This document shows, piece by piece, positions 54,199 to 63,597 of a stretch of DNA of 64,000 nt. The stretch is from Oscillospiraceae bacterium (GTDB taxonomy: Bacteria; Bacillota; Clostridia; Oscillospirales; Acutalibacteraceae). The notes under the pieces were generated by a model. The model ran no database searches and had not been told where the DNA came from. It was given only the letters and a program-made list of their open reading frames with translations. How positions within the stretch are numbered: position 1 is the first letter of the stretch; every line of letters starts with the position of its first letter. The DNA lies in contig JAIRXF010000017.1 of the NCBI GenBank assembly GCA_031268405.1, positions 1 to 64,000 of the forward strand, given 5' to 3'. The position numbers and the translations under genes are program-made.

Positions 54199-55821
54199 AT
54201 GAGTCAAATATTATTTAAAGAGTTGTTACTGTCGCCCGAAATGCAACTTGCCATTGATGCAATGGGTTTTGAAGAGGCGACAGAAATACAAGAAAAGGCA
54301 ATACCAATTATACTTGGAGGGCATGATGTACTTGGAAAATCTCAAACAGGAACAGGTAAAACCCTAGCGTTTTCTATACCCGCACTTGAAATTATGAATA
54401 AAGATAATCTTGATAAAGTGCAGGTTCTAATTTTATGTCCAACCCGGGAACTTGCCCTGCAAGTTGCGAATGAAATAATACGTTTAGCGAAATTTAAAAA
54501 AGAAATTCGTATTGTTGATGTTTATGGGGGAGTTCCAATAGAAAGGCAGATAACAAAACTTAAAACTGCAAACGTGGTAGTTGGTACCCCTGGGCGTATA
54601 GTGGATCATTTAAAAAGAAAAACTTTAAAGCTTAATGATCTTAAAATGATAGTTTTAGATGAAGCTGATGAAATGTTAAGTATGGGATTCAGGGATGATA
54701 TAGAACTAATACTAAAAAGTGCGCCGGTACAAAGGCAAACGGTATTATTTTCGGCGACTATGCCTCCAGAAATTTTAAGACTTACCAAAAAATTTCAAAA
54801 AAACCCAAAACTCGTAGAAGTCAACAGAAAACAAGCAACTCTTGAAAATATTTGCCAATACTATTGCAATGTGCCTTTTGGCAGAAAAACCAGTGCTTTG
54901 AAGCTGATTATGCTTTATTATAACCCTGAACTTACAATAGTTTTTTGCAATACAAAAAGAATGGTAGATACTGTGGCTGATTATTTAAGGGCCAACGGAT
55001 TTAAAGCGATTGGTTTGCATGGCGATATGCAACAGAATCAACGCACAAATGTAATGAATTCATTTAAATCCAATCAAACAAGAATTTTAGTGGCGACTGA
55101 TGTTGCTGCTAGAGGTATCGACGTAAATAATGTTAATTGCGTAATAAATTTCGATATCCCACAAAATTTTGAATACTATGTGCACCGTATTGGCAGAACT
55201 GGTAGAGCAGGGAAATCTGGAGAAGCCATAACTATTTGTAGTAGAAGAATTCAAACCGAGGCTCTTTTTAGAATTTGCAGGCTTACTAAGTCTAAAGTCG
55301 TAGAAAAGAAGCTCCCCAGAGTCGAAGATATTATGGAAAAGCGATATCGCGACAATGTAGATTTTATTGAGAACAAAGTAAAAGAAGAACACAAAGCGAA
55401 TTTGTATCATAACATGGTGAAAGAATTGGAAAGCAAGGGGCATAATGCTTTTGATATTGCAGCAGTGGCGCTTGAAATTTGTTTTAGCGAAAAAGATAAA
55501 GTAATTAAAGATATTAAAACAATGAGTGTAAATCCAGTTCCGAATCGAAGTTCTTTGAATCAAAGAGGATTTTCTAAAATTTTTGTAAATGTGGGTAAGA
55601 TCCACGGTATAGATTATAATACAATTGTAAAGTCCATTGTGAATGCTACGAAGATAAATGAAAAAGAACTAGGAAGGGTGGATATCTTAGAGAGAAAAAC
55701 TTTCGTAGAAATCCCAAAAGCGAAAGCCATGATAATATCTAGGCAACTAAGAAATTTTAAAGTAAACACAAAAATAGCGAGCGCTACATTGTATAAACCA
55801 CAGGCAAGTCGTCGGTATTAA
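54199..55821 (+). CDS. DEAD-box RNA helicase with DbpA-type RNA-binding domain
   Basis: 540 residues. RecA domain 1 has the Q motif, 'SQTGTGKT' (about 48-55), 'PTRELALQ', 'GTPGRI', 'DEAD' (about 153) and 'SAT'. Domain 2 has 'VFCNTKRM', 'ATDVAARGID' and 'HRIGRTGRAG'. The end (about 462-535) is a DbpA-type RRM ('IFVNVGKIHGIDYNTIVKSI'), which in DbpA/YxiN guides the helicase to 23S rRNA. It is therefore a DeaD/CsdA/DbpA-like enzyme for ribosome assembly or cold-stress RNA unwinding. ATG after AAGGAGA. Monocistronic; tRNA-Arg lies convergent right after it. Confidence 0.95.
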   Translation: MSQILFKELLLSPEMQLAIDAMGFEEATEIQEKAIPIILGGHDVLGKSQTGTGKTLAFSIPALEIMNKDNLDKVQVLILCPTRELALQVANEIIRLAKFKKEIRIVDVYGGVPIERQITKLKTANVVVGTPGRIVDHLKRKTLKLNDLKMIVLDEADEMLSMGFRDDIELILKSAPVQRQTVLFSATMPPEILRLTKKFQKNPKLVEVNRKQATLENICQYYCNVPFGRKTSALKLIMLYYNPELTIVFCNTKRMVDTVADYLRANGFKAIGLHGDMQQNQRTNVMNSFKSNQTRILVATDVAARGIDVNNVNCVINFDIPQNFEYYVHRIGRTGRAGKSGEAITICSRRIQTEALFRICRLTKSKVVEKKLPRVEDIMEKRYRDNVDFIENKVKEEHKANLYHNMVKELESKGHNAFDIAAVALEICFSEKDKVIKDIKTMSVNPVPNRSSLNQRGFSKIFVNVGKIHGIDYNTIVKSIVNATKINEKELGRVDILERKTFVEIPKAKAMIISRQLRNFKVNTKIASATLYKPQASRRY

Positions 55822-55827
55822 TAAATT

Positions 55828-55902
55828 TGGTACCCCTGACCGGACTCGAACCGATATCTAAGTCTTAGGAGGACCTTGTTCTATCCTTTGAACTACAGAG
55901 GC
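55828..55902 (-). tRNA. tRNA-Arg (CCT)
   Basis: On the minus strand: acceptor GCCTCTG/CAGGGGT (two G-U pairs), D arm TAGTTCAAAGGATAGAAC, anticodon stem AGGTC/GACTT (one G-U) around CTCCTAA (anticodon CCT), T arm CGGTTCGAGTCCG, discriminator A and encoded CCA. It starts 7 bases after the helicase stop on the opposite strand. Confidence 0.94.
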
Positions 55903-56027
55903 GTTTACAATTTCTGTATACAAACTCGCGATTGATACTACTAATTATCAAATATTTGTTCTAAAATGTCAATATTGAATTCGTGTTTTGCATCAGACTT
56001 AAAATGCGACAATTGTTGGAGGTATTG

Positions 56028-57257
56028 ATGAAAATTTTAGCTATTAATGTTGGAAGTTCCACTTTAAAATACAGACTTATAGATATGAGCAGCGAGATTA
56101 TAATCGCAAAGGGCATGTGTTGCGGGATAGGTTCTTGCAATGGAACGGTGTCATACGAGAATCGAGAGTCAAGTAAAATAAAAATCACTTGCAAATTAAG
56201 CGGATATGAAGAAGTTTTAAGAAAGATTTGTAATATTTTATTGGATAAAAAAATTGGCATAATTTCATCTTTAGAAGAGATTTTTGCGGTGGGTCACAGA
56301 ATAGTTCATGGAGGAGCAATTTTTAAACAGTCGGTTCTGATTGATTCTCGGGTTATAAAAAAAATAGAGAGTCTTTCTTGCCTTGCTCCGTTACATAATA
56401 AAGTTCAAGCGGAGGCTATTAAAGCGTGTCAAAAAGTATTTGGCAACGAGAAAAAAGAAGTGGCGGTTTTTGATACGGCTTTTCACAGCACGATGCCGCC
56501 CAGTGCTTATACGTTTCCCATTCCTTACGAATATTGTGAAAAATACAAGATAAGACGATATGGATTCCATGGATTGTCTCACAAGTTTGTGAGTGAAAAA
56601 TATGCCAAAATAACAGGTAAAGACATAAAGAGACTTAAGTTGATAACATGCCATTTAGGAAGTGGTTCATCTGTTGCTGCTATAGAAAATTCTTGTGTTG
56701 TTGATACAAGTATGGGATTTACTCCGCTTGATGGACTAATGATGGCAACACGATCCGGCTCGATTGACCCTTCAATTGTTACGTTTTTGCAAAAAGAAAA
56801 AAATATTTCTGCAGACCAAGTGAATGAAATACTCAATAAAAAATCCGGGTTTTTAGGTATTTCTGGTATATCCGACGATGCAAGAAATGTAAGACGGGAA
56901 GCAAACAATGGCGATAAAAGAGCTATTCTTGCTTGCGAAATGCTAAAGCATCAATTAGTCAAATTAATAGGTGGATATATATCTGTTATGAACGGGTGTG
57001 ATGGCATAATTTTTACGGCCGGAATTGGAGAAAATCATTGGATTTTAAGGCATAATGTTTTAAGGCATTTTGCGTATTTGGGTTTAAAAATAGATGAATC
57101 ATTAAATAAAAATACAATCACGAGAAAACAGGGGAGAATTTCTACCCATGATTCTGAAATAGATGTTTTTGTGATACCAACCAACGAAGAGCTTATGGTG
57201 GCAAGAGATACTCAAAAGGTGGCCAAACTTAACACTAAGACAACAGATACTGCGTAA
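56028..57257 (+). CDS. ackA: Acetate kinase
   Basis: 409 residues. 'AINVGSSTLKY' (about 5-15) binds phosphate, 'VGHRIVHGG' lies in the acetate site, 'AVFDTAFHSTMP' holds the catalytic Asp, 'RYGFHGLSHKFV' and 'CHLGSGSSVAAI' follow, and 'FTAGIGENHWILR' is near the end. It makes ATP from acetyl phosphate, in line with fermentation. The ATG at 56028 (TGGAGG upstream) is preferred over an in-frame codon at 55983. pta is not adjacent. Confidence 0.96.
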   Translation: MKILAINVGSSTLKYRLIDMSSEIIIAKGMCCGIGSCNGTVSYENRESSKIKITCKLSGYEEVLRKICNILLDKKIGIISSLEEIFAVGHRIVHGGAIFKQSVLIDSRVIKKIESLSCLAPLHNKVQAEAIKACQKVFGNEKKEVAVFDTAFHSTMPPSAYTFPIPYEYCEKYKIRRYGFHGLSHKFVSEKYAKITGKDIKRLKLITCHLGSGSSVAAIENSCVVDTSMGFTPLDGLMMATRSGSIDPSIVTFLQKEKNISADQVNEILNKKSGFLGISGISDDARNVRREANNGDKRAILACEMLKHQLVKLIGGYISVMNGCDGIIFTAGIGENHWILRHNVLRHFAYLGLKIDESLNKNTITRKQGRISTHDSEIDVFVIPTNEELMVARDTQKVAKLNTKTTDTA

Positions 57258-57405
57258 TTATGGATACTGCAGATATCTAAAAAAGCGTCGTTAGATTTTA
57301 TTGTTGACTAATTCTGTATTTTATGTGATTATGAAAGTTTATTTAGATTCATAGAAGTTATTAAATTTGATCATAACTAATCTTTGATGTTTAATATTAC
57401 ATTGG

Positions 57406-57434
57406 TTGCAAGAGTTTTAACATTGAGTTAAAAT
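57406..57434 (+). promoter_or_regulatory. Putative promoter of efp
   Basis: TTGCAA, 17 bases, TAAAAT; about 45 bases before the efp start at 57479. Confidence 0.55.
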
Positions 57435-57478
57435 CATAATTGTGTGCGAAGGTTTGTAAGGTTAAAGTGGGGGAAGAT

Positions 57479-58036
57479 ATGATATCAGCGGGTGATTTTA
57501 GAAATGGCATAACCTTTGAAATGGATGGCAACATTTATTCCATTATTGAATTTCAGCACGTTAAACCCGGAAAGGGCTCACCGTTTGTAAGGGCTAAAAT
57601 TAGAAATGTTGTCACCGGGAGTGTTGTTGAAAAGACTTTTAATCCTAGTGAAAAATTTCCATCAGCTTTTATAGAGCGAAAGGATATGCAATACCTGTAT
57701 AATGACGGAGATTTATATTATTTTATGGACAATGAGACTTACGAACAATTACCAATAAGTAAAAGTGTGCTGGGCGATAATTTTAAATTTGTGAAAGAGA
57801 ATATGGAATGCAGAATTTTGTCATATAAAGACAATATATTTGGCGTAGAGCCACCGTTTTTTGTTAAACTTAAAATAATAAAAACAGATCCCGGTTTTAA
57901 GGGCAACACCGCAACAAATACCACAAAACCCGCCACTTTAGAAACCGGCGCGGTGGTTCAGGTTCCGCTCTTTATAGAAGAAGATGAAATTATCAAGGTT
58001 GACACAAGAACAGGCGAATACATGGAAAGGGCGTGA
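57479..58036 (+). CDS. efp: Elongation factor P
   Basis: 185 residues, three beta-barrel domains. It begins 'MISAGDFRNGITFEMDG'. The tip loop 'VKPGKGSPF' places Lys32 where modification occurs in other bacteria. The end 'IKVDTRTGEYMERA' is standard. EF-P rescues ribosomes stalled at polyproline. The ATG at 57479 follows GGGGGA, so the earlier in-frame codon at 57440 is rejected. No modification enzyme (EpmA, EarP or YmfI) is in the window; in Firmicutes an aminopentanol modification or none is common. Confidence 0.96.
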   Translation: MISAGDFRNGITFEMDGNIYSIIEFQHVKPGKGSPFVRAKIRNVVTGSVVEKTFNPSEKFPSAFIERKDMQYLYNDGDLYYFMDNETYEQLPISKSVLGDNFKFVKENMECRILSYKDNIFGVEPPFFVKLKIIKTDPGFKGNTATNTTKPATLETGAVVQVPLFIEEDEIIKVDTRTGEYMERA

Positions 58037-58191
58037 AGACAATATTATTTTGCAGCATTTATTGAACCACTACTAACGCAGATGAATGTTTGCGCGACGC
58101 AGGGTGCAAATGCAATAAAATATAAGAGGTAACTAAAATGTGTTAGTTTGAGCGTTTTGGGGCTTTTAATAGAGGTTTTATTATAAAGGAT

Positions 58192-60966
58192 GTGACCAAA
58201 ATTACCCTGCAAAGAAAGAGCATAATAATAAAGGGAGCCCGTGAGCACAATCTTAAAAATATCGATGTTGAAATACCAAGGGACAAGCTTGTTGTTATTA
58301 CTGGTTTGTCGGGATCTGGTAAATCGTCGCTCGCATTTGACACAATTTACGCTGAGGGTCAAAGAAGATATGTCGAGAGCCTTTCTTCTTATGTGAGGCA
58401 GTTTCTTGGACAATTTAAAAAACCTGATGTAGATTCAATAAAAGGTCTTTCCCCCGCTATTTCGATAGATCAAAAAACCACTCATGATAATTCTCGTTCC
58501 ACTGTTGGTACCGTAACGGAAATTTATGATTACCTGAGATTGTTATGGGCGAAGGTGGGAACCCCCCATTGCCATGTGTGTGGACGCGAGATATCTTCAC
58601 AGACAATAGATCAAATCGTTGACAAAATAATGGTATTACCCCACGAGACTAAAATACAAATTTTAGCTCCGATAATAGTCTCTAAAAAAGGCGAACACAT
58701 CAAAGAGCTTGAGAGAATTAAAAAAGAGGGCTATGTAAGATTAAGGGTCGACGGGAAAATTAGAGATATTCAAGAAAATATAATTCTCGAAAAAAATAAA
58801 GCTCACAATATAGAAGTTGTTGTCGACAGACTTGTAATTAACGAAAATATTTGTTCGAGATTGACTGAGTCTTGCGAAACTTCTTTAGCGCTTTCAGGTG
58901 GAACAATTATAATAAGTTTGATGAACGGCGATAATGAAGATCTAAATTTTAGTCAGAATTTTGCGTGCCCTGAACACAATACAAGCATTAGGGAACTTTC
59001 GCCAAAAATGTTTTCCTTTAATAATCCGCTAGGTGCTTGCAAAAAATGTACTGGGCTTGGAGTTTCTTCGAGAATTGACGAGAATCTTTTATTTTCCAAT
59101 AAGTCTTTATCAATTGAAGAGGGAGCTTTGAAAGTTGACAGATGGATTGGTGGTTCTCAAATTTTCAGTCAAATTCCCTCGAAATATAAACATCTACTGA
59201 AAAAGCCTATAAAATCTCTTAATGAAAGTCAATTAAATTTTATTTTGCATGGAGATTATTATCTTGAATTTGAAGGATTGATTTCCAATTTACAACGAAG
59301 ACTTAAACAGACAAAAAGTTCTTGGATTAAAGAATCAATCAATTCACTTATGATTTCTAGCCCTTGCGAGGAGTGCAATGGTAAAAAACTTTCTAAGGAA
59401 AGTTTAGCTGTGACCGTCGGTGATTTAAATATAGCTGATTTTTGCGATAAATCAGTGGATGACGCGCTTAAATTTGTGGCGTCATTGAATCTTACGGGAT
59501 CAAAACACATAATTTCAGAAAATATTTTGAAAGAAATTAAATCTCGCTTAGAATTTTTGAGAGACGTGGGTCTTTCATATTTGACGCTTTCGCGTTCATC
59601 GGGCACGCTTTCGGGTGGAGAGAGTCAAAGAATAAGGCTTGCAAGTTCTATTGGATCCTTATTAATGGGCGTTACTTATATACTTGATGAGCCAAGCATA
59701 GGATTGCATCAATCGGATAATAAAAAGTTGATAAAAATTTTAAAGCATTTGCGTGATCTTGGAAATACTGTTATTGTCGTTGAACATGACGATGAGATGA
59801 TGTATCAATCAGATTTTGTGTTAGACATTGGGCCAAAAGCCGGCGCGGATGGTGGTAATTTATTGTGCGCTGGAGACATAAATCGAATAAAATCTTGCAA
59901 AGAATCTATAACTGGAAGGTTTTTGAGTGGAAAGGAAACTATAAAAATTCCAGAATTTCGCAGAAAAGGAATCGGGAAAAGCCTTAAAATTTTTGGTGCT
60001 TGTGAAAATAATTTAAAAAATATTGATGTGAATATTCCACTTGGAACTCTTACGTGCGTTACTGGCGTTTCGGGTTCGGGTAAATCTTCACTTGTAAACG
60101 AAATAATTTACAAGCATCTGGCTTCTAAATTAAATGGAGCAAAAACTACGCCGGGAGTTTTCAAAAGTTTTGAAGGGCTTGAAAATCTCGACAAAATAAT
60201 AAACATAAGTCAGTCGCCTATAGGCAGAACCCCTAGATCGAATCCTGTTACTTACACAGGTGCGTTTACAGATATTAGAGATTTATTTTCCACAACAAAA
60301 GATGCTAAAACACGGGGTTTTTCAAGTTCTAGATTTTCTTTTAACGTATCGGGAGGCAGATGCGAATCGTGCAAGGGGGGCGGAGTTAAAAAAATTGAAA
60401 TGCTTTTTTTGCCCGACGTATATGTGGAATGTGAAGTTTGCGAAGGAAAAAGATACAATCGTGAAATTTTAGATATAAAATATAAGGGAAAAAACATATA
60501 CGATATTCTTGAATTGTCTTGCGAAGAAGCATTTTCTTTTTTTGAAAATCTACCCAAAATTGCCAAAAAACTTAAATGTTTGTGTGATGTTGGAGTTGGA
60601 TATATTAAATTGGGTCAATCTTCAACAACTCTTTCCGGAGGAGAGGCGCAGCGAATAAAATTGGCAACAGAACTTTGTAAGCATTCAACCGGAAAAACCC
60701 TATATATACTCGACGAGCCTACTACGGGTTTGCACATTGCAGATGTGAAGCGGCTTATTTTTATTTTGCAAAAATTAGTTACTGATAAAAACACTGTAAT
60801 TGTTATAGAACACAACCTTGATTTTATCAAAACTGCAGATCATGTAATAGATCTTGGCCCTCAAGGCGGAGATAAGGGTGGCGAAATCTTAATAACTGGT
60901 ACACCAGAAGAAGTTGCGTTTTGCAAGGATTCTCTTACTGGTAAATTTTTAAAAAAATTTTTTTAA
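58192..60966 (+). CDS. uvrA: Excinuclease ABC subunit A
   Basis: 924 residues, tandem ABC ATPase. First Walker A 'GLSGSGKSS' (about 38-46), UvrB-binding and insertion domains, a zinc site beginning 'CPEH' and ending '[10 protein letters not shown]', signature '[12 protein letters not shown]', second Walker A 'GVSGSGKSS' (about 625), a zinc finger from '[11 protein letters not shown]' to 'CEVCEG' (about 724-755) and second signature '[12 protein letters not shown]'. It scans DNA for lesions and loads UvrB. The GTG start has AGGA only one base upstream, so initiation may be weak, but no better start is visible. uvrB and uvrC are not adjacent. Confidence 0.96.
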   Translation: MTKITLQRKSIIIKGAREHNLKNIDVEIPRDKLVVITGLSGSGKSSLAFDTIYAEGQRRYVESLSSYVRQFLGQFKKPDVDSIKGLSPAISIDQKTTHDNSRSTVGTVTEIYDYLRLLWAKVGTPHCHVCGREISSQTIDQIVDKIMVLPHETKIQILAPIIVSKKGEHIKELERIKKEGYVRLRVDGKIRDIQENIILEKNKAHNIEVVVDRLVINENICSRLTESCETSLALSGGTIIISLMNGDNEDLNFSQNFACPEHNTSIRELSPKMFSFNNPLGACKKCTGLGVSSRIDENLLFSNKSLSIEEGALKVDRWIGGSQIFSQIPSKYKHLLKKPIKSLNESQLNFILHGDYYLEFEGLISNLQRRLKQTKSSWIKESINSLMISSPCEECNGKKLSKESLAVTVGDLNIADFCDKSVDDALKFVASLNLTGSKHIISENILKEIKSRLEFLRDVGLSYLTLSRSSGTLSGGESQRIRLASSIGSLLMGVTYILDEPSIGLHQSDNKKLIKILKHLRDLGNTVIVVEHDDEMMYQSDFVLDIGPKAGADGGNLLCAGDINRIKSCKESITGRFLSGKETIKIPEFRRKGIGKSLKIFGACENNLKNIDVNIPLGTLTCVTGVSGSGKSSLVNEIIYKHLASKLNGAKTTPGVFKSFEGLENLDKIINISQSPIGRTPRSNPVTYTGAFTDIRDLFSTTKDAKTRGFSSSRFSFNVSGGRCESCKGGGVKKIEMLFLPDVYVECEVCEGKRYNREILDIKYKGKNIYDILELSCEEAFSFFENLPKIAKKLKCLCDVGVGYIKLGQSSTTLSGGEAQRIKLATELCKHSTGKTLYILDEPTTGLHIADVKRLIFILQKLVTDKNTVIVIEHNLDFIKTADHVIDLGPQGGDKGGEILITGTPEEVAFCKDSLTGKFLKKFF

Positions 60967-61064
60967 TGTTTATATGATTGATAACTTAAAATTCTTATGA
61001 AATTTTAATTATTCATTGTGTTTAAAGGTAAATTTCGATAATAAAAATCAATAAACAGTTAATG

Positions 61065-61093
61065 TTGATAATTTAGAAACAATGTGTTAACAT
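61065..61093 (+). promoter_or_regulatory. Putative promoter of the M23 peptidase gene
   Basis: TTGATA, 17 bases, TAACAT; about 60 bases before the start at 61152. Confidence 0.5.
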
Positions 61094-61151
61094 GGTTACA
61101 TTACCGTAATAATTTACTCACGCAGGAGTGATGGAAGAGGTTTTGGATTTT

Positions 61152-62252
61152 ATGAAGACACGCTATAAAATTTTGTCTGCAGCTTTGTTTGCGGCATTAT
61201 TTTCTGCAAGTTTGTTGGATGGTAGTTTTTTTGCATTTGATAATTCTGAAAAAGGTTACAATTCTATTTATTCTGTGAAACAAAAAATAGAACAAAATAA
61301 AGCATCTAAAAGGGAATTTGAACGCCGAAGAGATGAATTAACAGGAGGCATAAATGATATAAGTTCACAGGTTTTTAAGTTAGAAGATCTATTAGAATCC
61401 AATCAGCGAGAACTTGAAAGTCTTAAAAAAAATGAGGAAAATAACAAAGGCATTCTTCGCAAAATTGTGAAAACAGCAGAGCTTATAGATAATTCGGGGT
61501 ATGATTTGTGCTGTACCGGCGAGAGTTTTGGTTTGGGAGGTAGTAACAGAGAAGGCGATGGAGATGTGGTGATATTAGCGGCAAATGTTAGAGAAAAACT
61601 CGAAGAAATTAAAAAAAACTACCATAATCGCAAAAAAGCTGCCGATGAAATTTCAAAAAAACAGCTGGAAGTCAACCGTAAAAGAGAAGATATAGAAAAA
61701 AAGCAACGTGAACTTGAACGGTTAGAAGAGACAAATGCCTCTGAACTACGTGAATTAAACGAAGAGTACGAGAAACAAAAAAATAAAAATATTGCTCCTC
61801 CCGAAGTGAATAAAACAAAAGGAGCGGTGCAAGAAATTTCTCATGAGAACAATCTAAATCGTGGAAGCAACGGTGATTTTATTTGGCCTTGCCGTTGTAA
61901 AACTGTTTTACAGAGATTTAAAGGTTTTTCTCACAGAGGTATAGATATAAGCGGAAGTGAAAAAGACATTATTTGTTCTGTGTGTGACGGTGTTGTGGAC
62001 CAGGTTAATGTTGGTGGTTACGGAGGCGGCTGGGGTAGTTTTGTTCTTATAAAAACAGAAGTGGGTGGCGAAAAAATTACTATAAGATATGCTCATCTTA
62101 GCGAAGTGAGTGTTAGAAAAGGAGAGTTTGTTAAAAAAGGGGGGCAAATCGGGCTTATGGGTAGAACCGGGCGTGCTACTTGCGTGCATTTGCACATTGA
62201 AATTACAAGAAATGGAACACACGAAGATCCGATGCGATGGCTTGGGATTTAA
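61152..62252 (+). CDS. Secreted coiled-coil M23 peptidase (EnvC/NlpD-like)
   Basis: 366 residues. A signal peptide (about 1-29, ending near 'FFAFD') precedes two long coiled coils (about 35-110 and 145-215), a Cys pair in 'DLCCTG' between them, and a C-terminal lysostaphin-like domain. The zinc ligands are present: 'SHRGIDI' (H261, D265) and 'VHLHIE' (H346, H348). The protein can therefore cut peptidoglycan cross-bridges or activate amidases, as in division or spore-wall remodelling. GAAGAGG lies about 11 bases before the ATG at 61152; GTG/ATG codons at 61128/61131 are alternatives with poor spacing. The coil regions suggest interaction with FtsEX-type partners, but none is nearby. Confidence 0.9.
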   Translation: MKTRYKILSAALFAALFSASLLDGSFFAFDNSEKGYNSIYSVKQKIEQNKASKREFERRRDELTGGINDISSQVFKLEDLLESNQRELESLKKNEENNKGILRKIVKTAELIDNSGYDLCCTGESFGLGGSNREGDGDVVILAANVREKLEEIKKNYHNRKKAADEISKKQLEVNRKREDIEKKQRELERLEETNASELRELNEEYEKQKNKNIAPPEVNKTKGAVQEISHENNLNRGSNGDFIWPCRCKTVLQRFKGFSHRGIDISGSEKDIICSVCDGVVDQVNVGGYGGGWGSFVLIKTEVGGEKITIRYAHLSEVSVRKGEFVKKGGQIGLMGRTGRATCVHLHIEITRNGTHEDPMRWLGI

Positions 62253-62431
62253 AGCTAAAAAGTGCAGCATGCGAAGGATACCGGTAAATAACTGTAGATT
62301 AAAATAAAAATAGGTAATTGAGAGAATTTACTGATTTTTGAAGTTAAATATTTATGGCAAAACAAGAACTTTGTAACTTTATAAGTTATTTAAAATAAAA
62401 TTTGAACTTATATAAAGGGGAATTTATAAGC

Positions 62432-63490
62432 TTGAATACTTTGAAGCGGAAAATTTGGTACGTATTTCTTGTAATCTTTGTGTTATTTTTTATTGTTGGT
62501 ACTGTGTTTGTTTGTATGTTTGGTCCAAAGATTTATGCAAAACTTAGAAATCTTACAAGAGGCAGTATAGTTTGGGGAGTTCCCGACAAAGAACAAAGAT
62601 TCAGCGATACCGATATACCAATAGTTATTACTACAGATGATGCTTACACTCTTCAGACTGTTGTTATGCTCACGTCCTTACTAGAGAGTTCAAATGATGA
62701 AAATTTTTACAAAATAGATATTTTGATTCCGAGCGAATTTTCCAAAGAAAATAAAGAAAAAGTTTCAAATTTGCAAAATAGTTACAAAAATTGCGATATA
62801 GAATTTATAGACATGAAAGACTGTTTTAAAAATTCCTTTATTTCTAAACATTTTAGTGAAGTTGTTTATTACAGACTTAGAATACCAACTGTTTTGGAAA
62901 CAAGAAAAAGGTGTATTTACGTAGACGTCGATACTATTGTCGAGAAAGATTTATTAGAGCTTTATAGATATGATATGGGGAACAATTGGGTAGCTGGTGT
63001 TGCAGATTCTGGTAGGAGTGTTTTTTATAAAAATGAGGAAGAAAGAAAAAAAAGAGAAGATTATAAAAAAAGCATAGATCTAAAGAGTTTTGACCAATAT
63101 ATCAATTCTGGTGTTTTACTTTTAAATTTAGAAGCTATCAGAGAAGATAAAGTGGAAGATAAATTTAAAACTTTTCTTGAAACACACAGAGATCCTATGC
63201 AGCACGATCAGAGCACTATAAATTCTTCATGTTATGGGAAAATTTGTTCTTTGCCATTTAAATATAATGCCCAGATGTATATGTTTTTTGATCAAGAAGA
63301 AAACAAATTTTCTTCACTTTTTAGTGAAAAAGATTGGAACGAGGGTTGGAACGATTCTGTGATTATACATTACGCTGGGGAAAAGCCATGGTCTGATCCG
63401 TCTACCTATAGAATAGAGAGATGGTGGAATTTTGCAAGAAAAACTCCTTACTGGAAGGAAATTCTCAAGAAGTTTAGAACAACAAAATAG
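62432..63490 (+). CDS. Membrane-anchored family 8 glycosyltransferase
   Basis: 352 residues. A basic start and one helix (about 8-30) predict N-in/C-out topology. The GT8 domain has 'YVDVDTIV' (D165/D167), 'INSGVLLLNLEAIRED', 'HDQSTINSSC' and 'VIIHYAGEKPW' with the metal His. It is 49 kb from its two paralogues but keeps the same helix-plus-GT8 layout, the same DxD residue numbers as the copy at 9697 and a matching 'WWNFARKTPYWKEIL' end. The TTG at 62432 follows AAAGGGG. It has no glycan genes beside it. A perfect 11-base-pair hairpin follows. Confidence 0.85.
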   Translation: MNTLKRKIWYVFLVIFVLFFIVGTVFVCMFGPKIYAKLRNLTRGSIVWGVPDKEQRFSDTDIPIVITTDDAYTLQTVVMLTSLLESSNDENFYKIDILIPSEFSKENKEKVSNLQNSYKNCDIEFIDMKDCFKNSFISKHFSEVVYYRLRIPTVLETRKRCIYVDVDTIVEKDLLELYRYDMGNNWVAGVADSGRSVFYKNEEERKKREDYKKSIDLKSFDQYINSGVLLLNLEAIREDKVEDKFKTFLETHRDPMQHDQSTINSSCYGKICSLPFKYNAQMYMFFDQEENKFSSLFSEKDWNEGWNDSVIIHYAGEKPWSDPSTYRIERWWNFARKTPYWKEILKKFRTTK

Positions 63491-63564
63491 ATAGTGCGAG
63501 AAAAAGTTCAGGACAATAAAATAAAGATTGCGATAATTTTAGTTCTATGAGTTACGTGTAACAT

Positions 63565-63597
63565 AAGGAGTTTTAAATTAAAATAAAACTCCTTTTA
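63565..63597. terminator. Bidirectional terminator
   Basis: AAGGAGTTTTA and TAAAACTCCTT form a perfect 11-base-pair stem around an eight-base A/T loop, followed by TT. It lies between the GT8 gene and the convergent pgeF-like gene, overlapping the latter's stop codon. Confidence 0.75.
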
